DNA of 64,000 bases, taken from the NCBI GenBank assembly GCA_963576735.1, contig OY755183.1:9629213-9693212 (forward strand), written 5' to 3'. The position numbers and the translations under genes were made by a program. Below the pieces are notes generated by a model. The model saw only the letters and a program-made list of their open reading frames with translations, was not told where the DNA came from and did no database searches. This document shows positions 50,098-60,909 of this stretch, piece after piece (position 1 is the stretch's first letter; each line of letters starts with the position of its first letter). This DNA is from Bedellia somnulentella (Eukaryota > Arthropoda > Insecta > Lepidoptera > Bedelliidae).

Positions 50098-51500
50098 TAT
50101 AATTATAATACTGCAATAGCATTTATGAATAAAGATCTCAGTAATATTGACAAATGGTGCAAAAACAATTCACTATCGCTTAATCCCAATAAATCCAAAT
50201 TTCTTATCCTAGGCAGCAAGTCACAACGAGCAAAAGTTGCAAAAAAGAACCCGAAAATTACAATAGCCAACGTTGAGATAGAGAGGGTCCAAAAGGCACG
50301 CAACTTGGGATTGATATTTGACGAGGACCTGAGGTTCGAATGTCATGTCGTAGATAAAATCCGCAACTGTTTTTACAAACTAAAGGTCTTATACAAAATA
50401 CGGCCTTACCTTAGTATTGAACTACGTATTAAACTATGCGACTCCTTGGTATTGAGCAAATTAAATTACGGGGATGTAGTGTATGGGCCTTGCCTTCTTG
50501 ACCGTACAAAACGTCTCATACAAAGGGTTCAGAACGCATGTATTAGGTTTTGCTACGATATTGGTTCCAGATCGCACATAACACCAATTTTAATTAGCAA
50601 CAATATACTGAATCTGGAATCAAGGCGTAAATTACACCTGGCTACACTCCTCTTTGGAACCATCAAACGGGCAAGCCCATCCTATTTATATGAAAAACTA
50701 ACTTGGTCAGAAAATGTCAACACATACACTACGCGTGGTAATAGTACTTTATTAATAACACCTCTTCACCGCACAACAGCATTCCGTGGCAGTTTTCGTT
50801 TTGCTGCCACAAAGTGCTGGAATGATTTGCCCCCACCCTTAAAAACTCTGAACTCTTTACCTTTGTTTAAACTTAAATTGAATTTACTCCTGCGGAACTT
50901 ACCTAATGCATAACAAATTGTTTCAATTTATTTATTTATTCATTGTATAATTTGTATATCAATCTTATATATATGTAATGTATGTAGCTATTTACATTTT
51001 CCGTATCTTTTCATTTATATTTTATGTAATATTTGTATTCATGTTTATGTACAAATATGTGTATATATGTTTGATTATATATATTTATAAGTCTATATGT
51101 TTTAGTATTGTACGTATACTCTGGGGAAATAAGTGACATTTGGTGCTTGGCTGGTTGTTGACAAATTATTGTTTTTCTTTACTTTTGTTTTAAATTCTTT
51201 ACTTTTGTTGTTAAGTTTCTGTTTTAGCAATTGTTTGTATATTAGATTAAGTATTTTTTAATTAGTTAGTTAGTTTTACTTAAGTTAGGTTATAGTATAA
51301 ATATAAAATTCTGGGCGCCAACTGAAAACCAGCGTATGGGAGATTCATCAGCCTGGCTGCTTGTTTCTTCCATACACATGCTGAGTTGGAGCCTATTTGG
51401 TACAAATCTTGTCATTTTCCGCTTGTTAATTTTTAAATTGTGTGTTGTAAAAAATTTGTTCCAAATAAACAATTTTTCTTCTTCTTCTTCTTCTTCTAAT
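50098..51500 (+). mobile_element. LINE 3' part (CR1/Rex/L2-type ORF2 C-terminus)
   Basis: The open frame at 50125-50913 (262 codons) starts in the thumb region after the catalytic site. It shows LNPNKSKFLILGS, LGLIFDEDLRFECHV, KLNYGDVVYGP and a C-terminal WNDLPPPLKTLNSLPLFK. This is the usual C-terminus of CR1/L2/Rex-like reverse transcriptases. The 5' part is truncated at about 50098. After the stop is an AT-rich 3' UTR, AATAAA at about 51462 and a (TTC)n tail near 51477-51499. A different repeat fragment follows to about 51670. Confidence 0.75.
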
Positions 51501-51671
51501 GGCCGTTGGGGCTTGAAGGAGTGGCGGCCACGTATGTACCGGTGCTGATACGCAGTGTTGATAGTCACATAGCCTACCAATTTTTGGTCTCCAGAGCCCA
51601 ATGTTAAAGGTCTTTGGGACACCGATGGATGAGAGCAGGACCGGTCGTTGTCGTCTATGCCTAGCAGTGGA

Positions 51672-53060
51672 CATCTTAATAGTTCAATTATATCTCAATA
51701 CCTTGTGGAAAAGTACAATAATTAATAGCTTACTATTCTTATATAAATTTTATTCAAGACTGAACAGCAAACATCTATATTAATGATGCAAATGATTGCC
51801 CTCAGCAGGGTTGAGTTCAAGCAGTCAGTTTACACTATTTTTCATTCCCTGCACGATTGCTAAAATTATTCACAAATGCTCGCCATTTTGAAATGTGCTA
51901 CGCCAATGACAACGGCAGAAATGGTGATCATATCGCCCGCAGCAAGAGTTTATTCTGATTGTACATTGTCGCTTCTGTATGGTAATTGATAGCAGTCCCG
52001 TTTAGCTCCAGGGTGAACACCTACCCGCTATTATCACAGCTATCATAATTGAATTTCGTAATCAAATCGACAATGACAAGCTATGCAAATTGCTTTTCCC
52101 TTGTTTTAAAATTTATGCGTGTTTGATATAGATATACTTTGTATCTTAGCAGCTTTTGGTCTATTTATTGTTACAAGTAAAAGTGCTATATATTGTTGTT
52201 GTAAAATTTACACGTAGCGAAGAAAGTAGAATATCCGTCAGGTAAGAGATGTACTTATGTATCAATAAGAACTTTAGAGTTTTAGACGCATTCTGACGTT
52301 AAGTATGATCCATTCCATTTTCCTGACTGTAAGATTGAATATTGAATAGTATGCCTGATTTTCACAACCATGCTTAACTGAAATAATCGCTTACAAAGCC
52401 TAGTAGTAGGCAGGAACGACGAGAGTAGGTCAACATGCAGCCAAGTGCTCTAGTCTCTAACCTCTTACTTACCCGGTTTTTGTAACACTTTTATATTACT
52501 ACAGTGTCACTGTTGGTGGCAAATACGGATTACATACATACATACACATACGTTACGGCTATGCATCCCAAAATAGTTAAAGAAATGTAAAATAATCAAT
52601 CACTTCTAAGGCCCACATAATGTGTACACTTACATAATGTTCAGATAAACACATATTTTGGGTTTAGTTTATACATATATAAATGCTGTAAAGGCTAACA
52701 ATAGCACTAACCCATTTTTTCCCACGGATCTCGTAAAAGGTGTCTTAGGGATTGGGGTTATTTATTGATTGTTGCGCGATGGGGCAGGAGACCCCCATCA
52801 CCAACCATCCTATATTTTACCTAGTTTCCACTACTCAACTTCCAAAATTAGTTGAGGATTTTCTAATGCAGAAACTTAGCATATCCTTTTTGGGGAGTTA
52901 CAGCCGTAATATACAAAAAGACAATTAGATTAATAAAATCAATAAAGAACTAAACTAAAAGAACAAATACTGCACTAGCCATTGAAATAATGCTATAATA
53001 TGTTTCCCAAAACCGATAAAGAATCCACATCCACATATTAATCGATTTATATTAGATAGC
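51672..53060. other. Intergenic AT-rich DNA
   Basis: Contains a diverged family B copy (about 52681-52913, plus). I see nothing else that can be supported. Confidence 0.45.
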
Positions 53061-53308
53061 TGTGTAGTGTCGGCTTAGAATAGCACTACCCCATTTCTTC
53101 CGGTGGGTGTACGTAAAAGGCGACTAACGGTATTGGGGCTTTTAAGGGATTTTGGGCGATGCGGTTGGAGACCCATAACCGAAAACCTTTATTTAAACAT
53201 CTTTTCCCCACATAACTTTCCAAAAGTGGCTGAGGAATTTCTAATTCCTTAGCTCTGGCTACCCCTTCTAGGGATTTATAGCCGTGAGTATATGTATGTA
53301 TGTATGTT
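53061..53308 (+). repeat. (TATG)n repeat, family B, reference copy
   Basis: In order: gtgtagtgtcggcttagaat, agcactaccccatttcttcc, ggtgtacgtaaaaggcgact, gggcgatgcggttggagacc, a ttttcccc-cataactttcc segment, gtggctgaggaatttctaat, tagctctggctacccctt, tctagggatttatagccg, tgagtatatgtatgtatgta. No tRNA head or ORF is visible. The last ~50 bases resemble the LINE 3' end at 56500-56551. Confidence 0.8.
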
Positions 53309-53361
53309 ATATTAGATAATCAATATGTAGAAAAAAATACATATTTATTTAAAATTCACAT

Positions 53362-54140
53362 AACTCAAACTCAAACGTTCACACCGTATATATCCTCGAA
53401 GGGTTGGTAGAGGTACTAATACATCTGAACATCACGTGACATTGTCACCTGATGCTCAGAGTCAGAGTACCCACGTTTTGCTTGGAGATTGTACTCACGT
53501 GCTAGAGGGCTGGCCTCGCCGTTTTGGTACGAATACACTGTCACAAGTGAAAGAATTTGTATATCTGGGGAGTGTGTTTACTAGGGATGGATAATATTAG
53601 GAAAATATAGAAAGTAGAGTTAATGCAATGGAAATGAGATCCCAGAAGTATATGTAATGTAAGATAGTGTGATAAGAGTGAGAAATAGTATGATTCGTGA
53701 ACGATTGGGTTTGAAAGATGACGCAGTATGCAAGATAGAAAAAAGAATGTTGAGGTGGTTTGGGCACATAGAGAGGATGGATGAAGATAAAGTAGCGAAA
53801 GAGAATAAAGAGCCAATGTGGATGGGATTGTTAGTAGAGGACGGCCTAGTAAAACGTTTCTAGACCAGAAAGAAAGCGTTCTTATAAAGGCGGGGGTCCG
53901 AAATGAGAAGAATAAAAAGAGCATGTATGAGAAGAATAATGAATGTATGGGAAGCAAGAGAGGTTTATCAAGATCGTTCTTAGTGGCGATCGATAGTCTC
54001 TGCCTACCCCAATGGGAATAATGAGCGTGAGTATAAGTATGTAAGTAAGTAAATATTTGGTGTAAGCCCAACCCGGGATTTGAAACCTCATTATTTTCAC
54101 GATAAGCGGTGTTCTACCCACTGAGCTATCACTGTTGCTT
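53362..54140 (-). repeat. SINE family A split by a LINE fragment
   Basis: The SINE's 3' part lies at 53362-53546 and its tRNA head at about 54056-54140 (reverse strand: gatagctcagtgggtagaac, then aacccgggattt in the complement). Between them is the LINE fragment at 53547-54052. About 120 bases of the SINE are missing at the junction. Confidence 0.65.
53547..54052 (+). mobile_element. LINE 3' fragment, internally deleted
   Basis: Begins at the EFVYLGSVFTRDG motif, then jumps to the VRNSMIRERLGLKDD and MLRWFGHIERM part, and ends ctctgcctaccccaatggga. It is a relative of 54783-56551 with an internal deletion and several frame breaks. Confidence 0.75.
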
Positions 54141-54782
54141 CAACATAAATACATATATATATTTACTTCTATAGTATATTAAACTTCTCAACGAGACTCA
54201 TAAGCGGATGATTTATTTTAATCCTCTATACAATTCAATATAATTCACACTAGAAACAACTTCGGTAAAACTATTTAAAGTGTCAACTTTTATTAAAATG
54301 TTTTGCTTTTACAACATAATTGTGGCTCGTTCACGGATATCCTTCCTTGAACAACCTATTGTTACTTTGTCTCGTGGACTATTTGTGTTGATAGTGAATT
54401 CTACACAAGTTTTATATTCCTTTGTCAGCCTACATTCCTCTGTGATCGTCAACGACGAATGTTGTATGGTAAAGAAATATAAGTATTCTAGTTTCACAAA
54501 TGTTAGTCTTAAAAATAAATCGATATATTTCGGCTACAAACATAAAAATAGCCAAGTGCAAGTCAGCATCATCTGTAAAAAAGAGGGATTTAAATTAGCC
54601 AATATTTTTTAAGTAGAAAAAAAACGTCTCGATACAATATTATTTGTATTTCGATTTCTTACAGCTACAAAAAAAAAATAGCCAAATGCGAGTTTTATCG
54701 GTTAAGCAAAAAGAAATATTGAGAATTATTGAGATATATTGAGTAACTAACTAACTGACTAAAGAAATATTGAGTTTCCCAA

Positions 54783-56551
54783 AACACGAGAGTGAGTGTA
54801 ATAAGAGATGAACAGGGTGAATTGGCGACGGATGAAAGTAGCATGAAACGGGTATGGAAGAATTATTTTGAGGGACTGTTTGAGAAAGAGGATGCATCCA
54901 TTTCTTCGCCAATCGACAGTAATGTTGATTGGAATGGGGAAATGGGTGAATTTAGTGACAGCGAGATAAGTATGGAGGAAATAATGAAAGCAATGAAAAG
55001 TATGAAATTAGGGAAGGCGGCAGGGTATGATAGGATTACTATCGAAATGCTGAGGGCTGGTAAAGGGTTGGTGGCTTCTTGGTTGTACTTCCTTTTCCAA
55101 AAATGCTGGTCGAGTGGCAAAGTTCCACGAGATTGGTGCAAGGCGGTGATTGTGCCTCTATATAAAGGAAAGGGGTCACACCAAGAGGCTAAAAACTACC
55201 GCGGCATCAGCTTACTCAGCATTGTTGGTAATTTGTATGCTAAGGTACTGATTGAAAGAGTGATGAATGAAACTGATGAGAAAATATGGGATGTGCAAGC
55301 GGGATTTAGGAAAGGAATGGGATGTATGGATCAAATCTTCTCTCTAAGGAGCATCGCCGAAAAGTTCTTAGCTAAGAACCAAAAGGTGTATTGCTCCTTC
55401 ATTGATTTAGAGAAGGCGTATGATAGGGTGGTAAGAAAGTGTTTATGGGAGGTGTTATCCAAGTTCGGTTTGGGGAGTCAACTTATACGTGCATTAGTAT
55501 CACTCTATGAGGACTCTAGTGCATGTGTAAGAGTAAACGGGGAAAACACTGACTGGTTCGGAATCTCTAGGGGTGTCCGACAGGGATGTGTAGCTTCTCC
55601 GTGGCTCTTCAATTTGTTCATGGATGACTGTTTGACAGAGTTGCGTGAAAGTGATTATGGACTAAGAATGAGTGGATTCATCATTAAATGCCTCTTGTAT
55701 GCTGACGATCAAGTGCTACTTGCATCGTCGACAGAAGAGTTGCAAGAGATGATGAATATTGCATGTGAGTCTTTTGTAAGAAAGGGAATGAGGGTGAATG
55801 TAAATAAGACCAAAACGATGGTTTTTGAGAGACAGGACGATGTGACAGAATGCGTGATTGCGATTGATGGTAAGGATGTGGAACAGGTGAAGGAGTTTGT
55901 ATATCTGGGAAGTTTGTTTACAAGGGATGGAAAATGCGATGAAGATATTGAAAGAAGAGTGAAAAAGGGTAATGCGGTAAATGGAGCAATGAATAGCCTA
56001 ATGACCTGTCAATCGGTGTCTGAAAAGGCCCGAATGGCTGTGCATGATGCTGTTCTTGTTCCTACGCTTATGTATGGAAGCGAATGTTGGGTGTGGCAGA
56101 AGAAGCATGAGAGCAGAGTGAATGCAGTAGAGATGAGGTCCCTCAGAAAAATTTGTAATGTTAGATTATGTGACCGAGTGAGAAATAGTGTTATTCGTGA
56201 AAAGTGTGGTGTGAAAGATGATATTGTAAGAAAGATAGAAAAAGGAATGTTGAGATGGTTTGGGCACATAGAGAGGATGGATGATAGAAAATTGGTAAAA
56301 GGGATCTATAGAGCTAGTGTGGATGGTAATGTTAGTAGAGGACGACCAAGGGAGAACACACTTGGACCAAATTGAGAGTGTGCTCAAAAAGGCTGGCGTC
56401 CGAAGTATGAAGAATAAAAGAGCATGTATGAAAAGATTGATGGATGTAAACGAAGCTAGAGAGGTTTGTCAGGATCGTGCGAAGTGGCGATCAATAGTCT
56501 CTGCCTACCCCAATGGGAACTAATGGCGTGAGTATATGTATGTATGTATGT
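54783..56551 (+). mobile_element. LINE, 5'-truncated, long RT ORF with a late frameshift
   Basis: The 527-codon frame at 54792-56375 has the RT order: KSMKLGKAAGYDRITIEML (start of fingers), CKAVIVPLYKGKG, KNYRGISLLS, QAGFRKGMGCMDQIF, FIDLEKAYDRV (first catalytic Asp), GVRQGCVASPWLFN, LLYADDQVLLA (catalytic YADD), then YLGSLFTRDG, LMYGSECW and MLRWFGHIERM. At about 56350 one extra G in a run shifts the frame. The expected end continues in the next frame to 56523. The endonuclease is lost by 5' truncation. The 3' end is gcgtgagtatatgtatgtat plus (TATG)n. Clade not settled. Confidence 0.85.
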
Positions 56552-56588
56552 AAATATTCAGAGTAGCAAGTATGATTTCAAGCAGAAA

Positions 56589-56795
56589 TTAAAACTTATC
56601 TACTAAATTAGCTAATCTCTCGTCACAAAATTTACTGAGATTAGAAAAATTCAAATGCTGTAATACAGTTGGTTGGTATTGTGGGAGCACTGTTAGAGCA
56701 CCCACTACTGCGGACTCACTCGCACATAGCAGCGTCTCACTCATATTCCTACATCGCGGTATGTTAATGTTTTTCGAGTATTGTATAGTAAGCAT
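56589..56795 (-). CDS. Possible orphan last exon or pseudogene
   Basis: The minus-strand frame has an acceptor-like cgcgatgtag at about 56755. It then encodes ETLLCASESAVVGALTVLPQ and ends CDERLANLVDKF before a TAA. The composition looks like real protein (amphipathic, few rare residues). I could not find an upstream exon on the minus strand and do not recognise the family, so it may be a relic. Confidence 0.25.
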   Translation of the reverse strand: MLTIQYSKNINIPRCRNMSETLLCASESAVVGALTVLPQYQPTVLQHLNFSNLSKFCDERLANLVDKF

Positions 56796-56879
56796 AAATA
56801 CAAATTATAAGTTGGTACACAACAGGGTGTACTGGCCAGTATATCTTTGCTGTTCCCACAGTATCATAGTAAAAGTTGT

Positions 56880-58004
56880 TCAAAACGATCTCCCCCCCTG
56901 AAATACCCCCCCTTTTTGGTTCGTTCGGGGTAGTGGATTTTTGTTACAAAGGGACCTTAAAAAGCCGTTATGACGTCAAAAATTACTCTCAAATCTCAGA
57001 AGTTTCCGAACGAATTCCCAACCAGCTGTCATCGCGAGTTGAGACGGGAAGCAATCGATATCACTTCATCTCTCGCATCAAAGTGATCTCGTTATCTCGT
57101 CACTAAATTACCGAGTAACAGGATGGTTTAATCACTCGGTGTCACTTCATCAAGACTTAGTTACACTTCACTTTTACCGCGTCGTATCATTCACGTCATA
57201 TCTTGTCAACGAATGTTTTTAATATTCAAACTTTTATACCTAGAAATTGACGGGTAAAATACTAAAGGATGCAAAACATTTAAAAATAAATAAAAAAATA
57301 ACCACTTATGGTTATGGTACTTGAGAATTGAAAACTAGGCATAATAAGAAGTCGTTGTGAACGGAGAAATGGGTATCCAATCGCAGCAATCATTAAAAAG
57401 CGTCAAACCGTACACTTGGTCGTCCGTTCGATACCCATGGGAAGAGATCAAATTTATCATTAAAAAGATTCTTATTATTCTAAATTGATTCAATGATCAG
57501 ATTCGGCTTTAGCAGTTGACATCTCATCCATATAATTTCTTACACTTTCTTCTATTGAAAGGCTCCGGTTCATTATTTTTCAAATTATATTCGTAAGCTT
57601 ATTTACTTTGTTCTTTGTTTAGGGATAATAGACTAAATTTGTGCGGTTATGAAGTTATAAGTTTACAAACAAACAAACTCGCATTTACTTATTGCATTTA
57701 CATTACATCAAAGGGCAGAAAATAAATGTCATCGGATTTACTGTGAAATTTAATGAAAGTGATGGATTGATATTAGGGGGTTGCCACAAGTTAATATTCT
57801 TTAATGATCTTTAAAGAAATAAGTTGAAAGATACAAATTAAATAAGAACATAAATTTCAGGTTTAATACTAAAATTTGTAGAAAAACGATTTCAAACAAA
57901 GAAAGTGTTAAATCAAACAAGCAATTGTAAACATAAAACTAATAGAGAACTTGTTTTTACCTACGAAAATCACATACAAATTTGTGCATAAAATCAATGC
58001 AATG
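56880..58004. other. Unassigned intergenic DNA
   Basis: A more G+C-rich patch at about 56880-57200 has CCCCCC runs, a TTATGACGTCAAAA motif and ATCGATATCA, and could be a promoter. No transcript start or first exon can be assigned. From 57210 to 58004 the DNA is AT-rich and featureless. Confidence 0.3.
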
Positions 58005-58290
58005 AGAAGTAAAAGATGTTATTAAAGAAAAGAAAAATTTCGACACTGGCGGGGTTCGAACCCGCGACCTTCGGGTATACGCCCCCGTCGCTCTGCCAAC
58101 TGAGCTACAGTGTCAGTTGGCATCCAGCGCGAAATTTCTCTATCCTTTGTTTCTTTTTTACACGTTCAAGTAGTGTTTGCGTTTCCTACCTCCGAATTTT
58201 AACTAATTCGAAATTTTTCTTTTCTTTAATAACATCTTTTATTTATGAGTAATAATCCCCACATGAGGAATTCATGTCAAAAAACATTAA
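58005..58290. repeat. tRNA-like palindromic repeat, best cloverleaf copy
   Basis: The left arm holds a complete tRNA-like segment at 58042-58114 (minus strand, 73 bases). The acceptor ends GACACTG and CAGTGTC pair fully, the D stem GCTC/GAGC pairs, and the T stem GCGGG/CCCGC encloses TTCGAAC. The anticodon arm has a 4 bp CGGG/CCCG stem and an 8-base loop. The right arm repeats the AT-rich sequence in inverted form (aaagatgttattaaagaaaa against ttttctttaataacatcttt) but has lost its own tRNA-like part. Confidence 0.7.
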
Positions 58291-58733
58291 ATTATGCAAT
58301 GAGAAGTGTTGATTTGGATCAGCTAAGTGTTAAAGACGATTCTAAGATTTTCCAGCTAAATTGGATTTTCTTTACATTGAATTTAGTTTGGAAACATACA
58401 AGTTATCATAGAATTCAGCACAATACTTGCTTTATAATACTTAGTAACATAATGAATAGTCTAGACTTTTAGAAAGTAACCTAAATCCAATATACAATAT
58501 TCAATTTCAAAGTATATATTCCATGTGTTCATTAGAAAAGAGTAAAGTTTGGATTGAAATTATTCTAATACATTCTATCAAATTTTCAACTACAATGTGT
58601 TGCACAGGCGTGAAATTATAATCTACGAAGTCTCAATTCAACTATTTTTGTTAATTTACGTTAGCATTTGTTAAATTACGTTTATTTATTATTGGTACTT
58701 TGTGAAAGCACATATTAATAAATGTGAAAGTTG

Positions 58734-59119
58734 GACGACATGATAGTCCAATGGGTAGAACACCCGCCCGTTAACAGACAGGCGTGAGTTCAAATCCCGG
58801 GTCGGGTCTACACCAATTTGTCTTTTCTAAAGATGTGTGAAAGATTATGTGTGGTTAATTTATCATTTATCACGGTGAGGGAAAACATCGTGAGGAAACC
58901 CACATGGCCGAGTTGTACTTAGCCATATGACAGTGTATTCGCACAAAACGGCGATAGGTCTGCCCCCTATCACGTGAGTACACTGTCTAAGCAAAACGAG
59001 GGTACCCACCCACTTTGGACACTAGGTCGCGCTGACACTTGTTGTTAAGAAGTATTGGTACCTCTGCCAACCCCTTCGAGGATAAACGGCGTGAACGTTT
59101 ATGCTATGTTTAGGTTATG
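58734..59119 (+). repeat. SINE family A, full-length
   Basis: Box A-like GATAGTCCAATGGGTAGAAC, box B-like GTTCAAATCCCGGG, the usual body and a tail of the atgctatgttt type. Best-preserved promoter boxes after 4731-5103. Confidence 0.8.
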
Positions 59120-59625
59120 AAAGTTGGAATACATTATAGCTTTCCTGTTTTAAAACCAAAATGGGCATTAAACTAATCCTTCTGTCTATTCTCGAGGTCC
59201 TTATATGTATAAACTTTCAAGCTAAAAATTTTACTAATTGCTGGAGAAATTGAAAGCTTTCAGACTGAACATTTTCGAAAAATATCTAAGTACTTAAGTC
59301 GTCTACGAAAATCATTAAAATTAACTTTTTATTATAAATGAGTTTTATTTATTTTGCCATAAATTCAGTAGAATCAACGCCAAATTCGTATTATAAATTT
59401 GGTTATATTCCAAGTTCGTCTGAACAATGAACTTTGGAATCCTTTCAGAGGATGTTGCTCCAAAAACTTAGAAATCCAATATTCTTTCAAATGTTAATAG
59501 GTCTTTCTTTTATTTTCAGCAGTGTACGTTAAGGCTAACTTTGAAGTTCTTAAAAAAATAATAAAAAAATTCAACATTATTATCATTGCATAAGATGAAA
59601 AAAAAATACAATAGCTTTAGCTTTG

Positions 59626-59757
59626 CCGTGGCAGTCCATCGGTGCCCACACGTACTTTTTTAACCATATTTTCCCCGATCAGATTCTTAAAGTGGCTGAG
59701 GAATTTACGATTCTGAAGTTCTGGCTACCCCTTCTACGGATTAAAAGCTGCCAGTTT
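59626..59757 (+). repeat. (TATG)n repeat, family B, partial
   Basis: 3' half: tttccccgatcagattctta, agtggctgaggaatttacga, ctggctaccccttctacgga. It directly precedes the candidate exon at 59804. Confidence 0.55.
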
Positions 59758-59803
59758 ATATTTGTATGTTCACAAAGTCGGCTGTCCCAAAAAGAAAAGC
59801 AGT

Positions 59804-60002
59804 ATGGCACATGCTCCTCAAAATCTAGGTATCAACATCACTCTACAAATAAAGCAAGTCCCTACAAGATGCAAAGACCCGTTCATCAAAAGAGGCTCTA
59901 GTTTTCGAGATAAAAAAATGAAAAACACAGCAAGTCCACTTGTGAAAAAGCGATCGCCAAAAACTAAACGCAGCAAGGAACAGTTACCAAAATTAAACAG
60001 AG
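59804..60002 (+). CDS. Candidate exon of unknown gene (very basic peptide)
   Basis: From an ATG at 59804 the frame encodes MAHAPQNLGINITLQIKQVP and then a Lys/Arg-rich stretch (VKKRSPKTKRSKEQLPK), ending at a consensus donor (aacaga|gtaagt). Codon composition is coding-like, but I found no following exon before the LINE at 60910 and do not recognise the protein. It could be part of a gene whose other exons lie elsewhere, or chance. Confidence 0.25.
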
Positions 60003-60119
60003 TAAGTCGCGAGTCTTACTGTTTTTTATTAATTGTGAATGAGACTTGCTGGGTTTCCTATATGGGGATTATTGTTGAAAAACGATGATGATGCCCACAA
60101 ATTTAACTGTAAAGCACAT

Positions 60120-60909
60120 GCCCGTCAACATTTAAACCTAAATTTCACGAAATTTCTAATTGGCGCGACACGGATTCCGCACGGTATTCGTTGGAGGTGG
60201 CTATAGGTACATCGGGGGATGCGGTAGCTACTTGTCGCCGTTCGTCGCATCGGCGCTAGAGCACGTTTTACTGGATGTAATTATTTTTGCAAGCGTAATT
60301 TACTGTTTTAAAAGAGAATGGAGCGGAGTAGAATAATTTTGATTGCTGCATATTGCTGCTATCTAACAAATGGTCACACTCATATGAGTGATGATTCCGT
60401 TCACGGTAATATTGAACAAAATTTACTAGAAAGCAATCAGTTTCTGATTTCGAAGACTTCAAAAATATTGTGTTTTTATTTTTGGGGTGCAAGGTGGGGG
60501 ATTTCGGTCCAGTGTATGCTCAGTAAGCGGAAGAGCTATCCAGCACACCCACCAAATGCCCTACCGCAAACGTCCACGTCGTGCACCCTGGTAATACCGA
60601 GCCATTAACAGGACCGCTTAATACCAACAAACCCTGTGGCGAAAGTAGCTAATTGCGGAGGGATTTCCCCACCCGTCCCTAATCCCCCATTCCATATTTA
60701 ATTGCAAGTAAGCATTTATTTAGGTTCAATCTATAATCCCGTATCTACATATGTAAAATAGTCTATTTCAGTAAACTACAGCCTTATATATATATATAAA
60801 CACCAGTATCTCATTCCTTTATTTCTATACACATATATATATATAGATAAATTTATATATAATAAATCTACACGAGTTAGACTATCTCTAAAAAGTCAAA
60901 ATTTCCAAC
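60120..60909 (+). other. Region upstream of LINE ORF1, possible 5' UTR
   Basis: A G+C-rich patch (about 60165-60260) is followed by an (AT)n tract (60788-60850) close to the ORF1 start. The 5' limit of the element cannot be set without other copies. No second ORF is convincing. Confidence 0.3.

Noticed and set aside
53541..54071. 176-codon minus-strand ORF rich in Leu, Ser and His
   Set aside because: It spans a SINE and an antisense LINE fragment and looks like a chance frame.
54280..54612. 110-codon plus-strand ORF before the LINE
   Set aside because: No recognisable domain, no splice context, and a composition typical of AT-rich noncoding DNA.
58042..58114. Functional tRNA gene
   Set aside because: It folds well, but it belongs to a dispersed repeat with inverted arms and has an 8-base anticodon loop.
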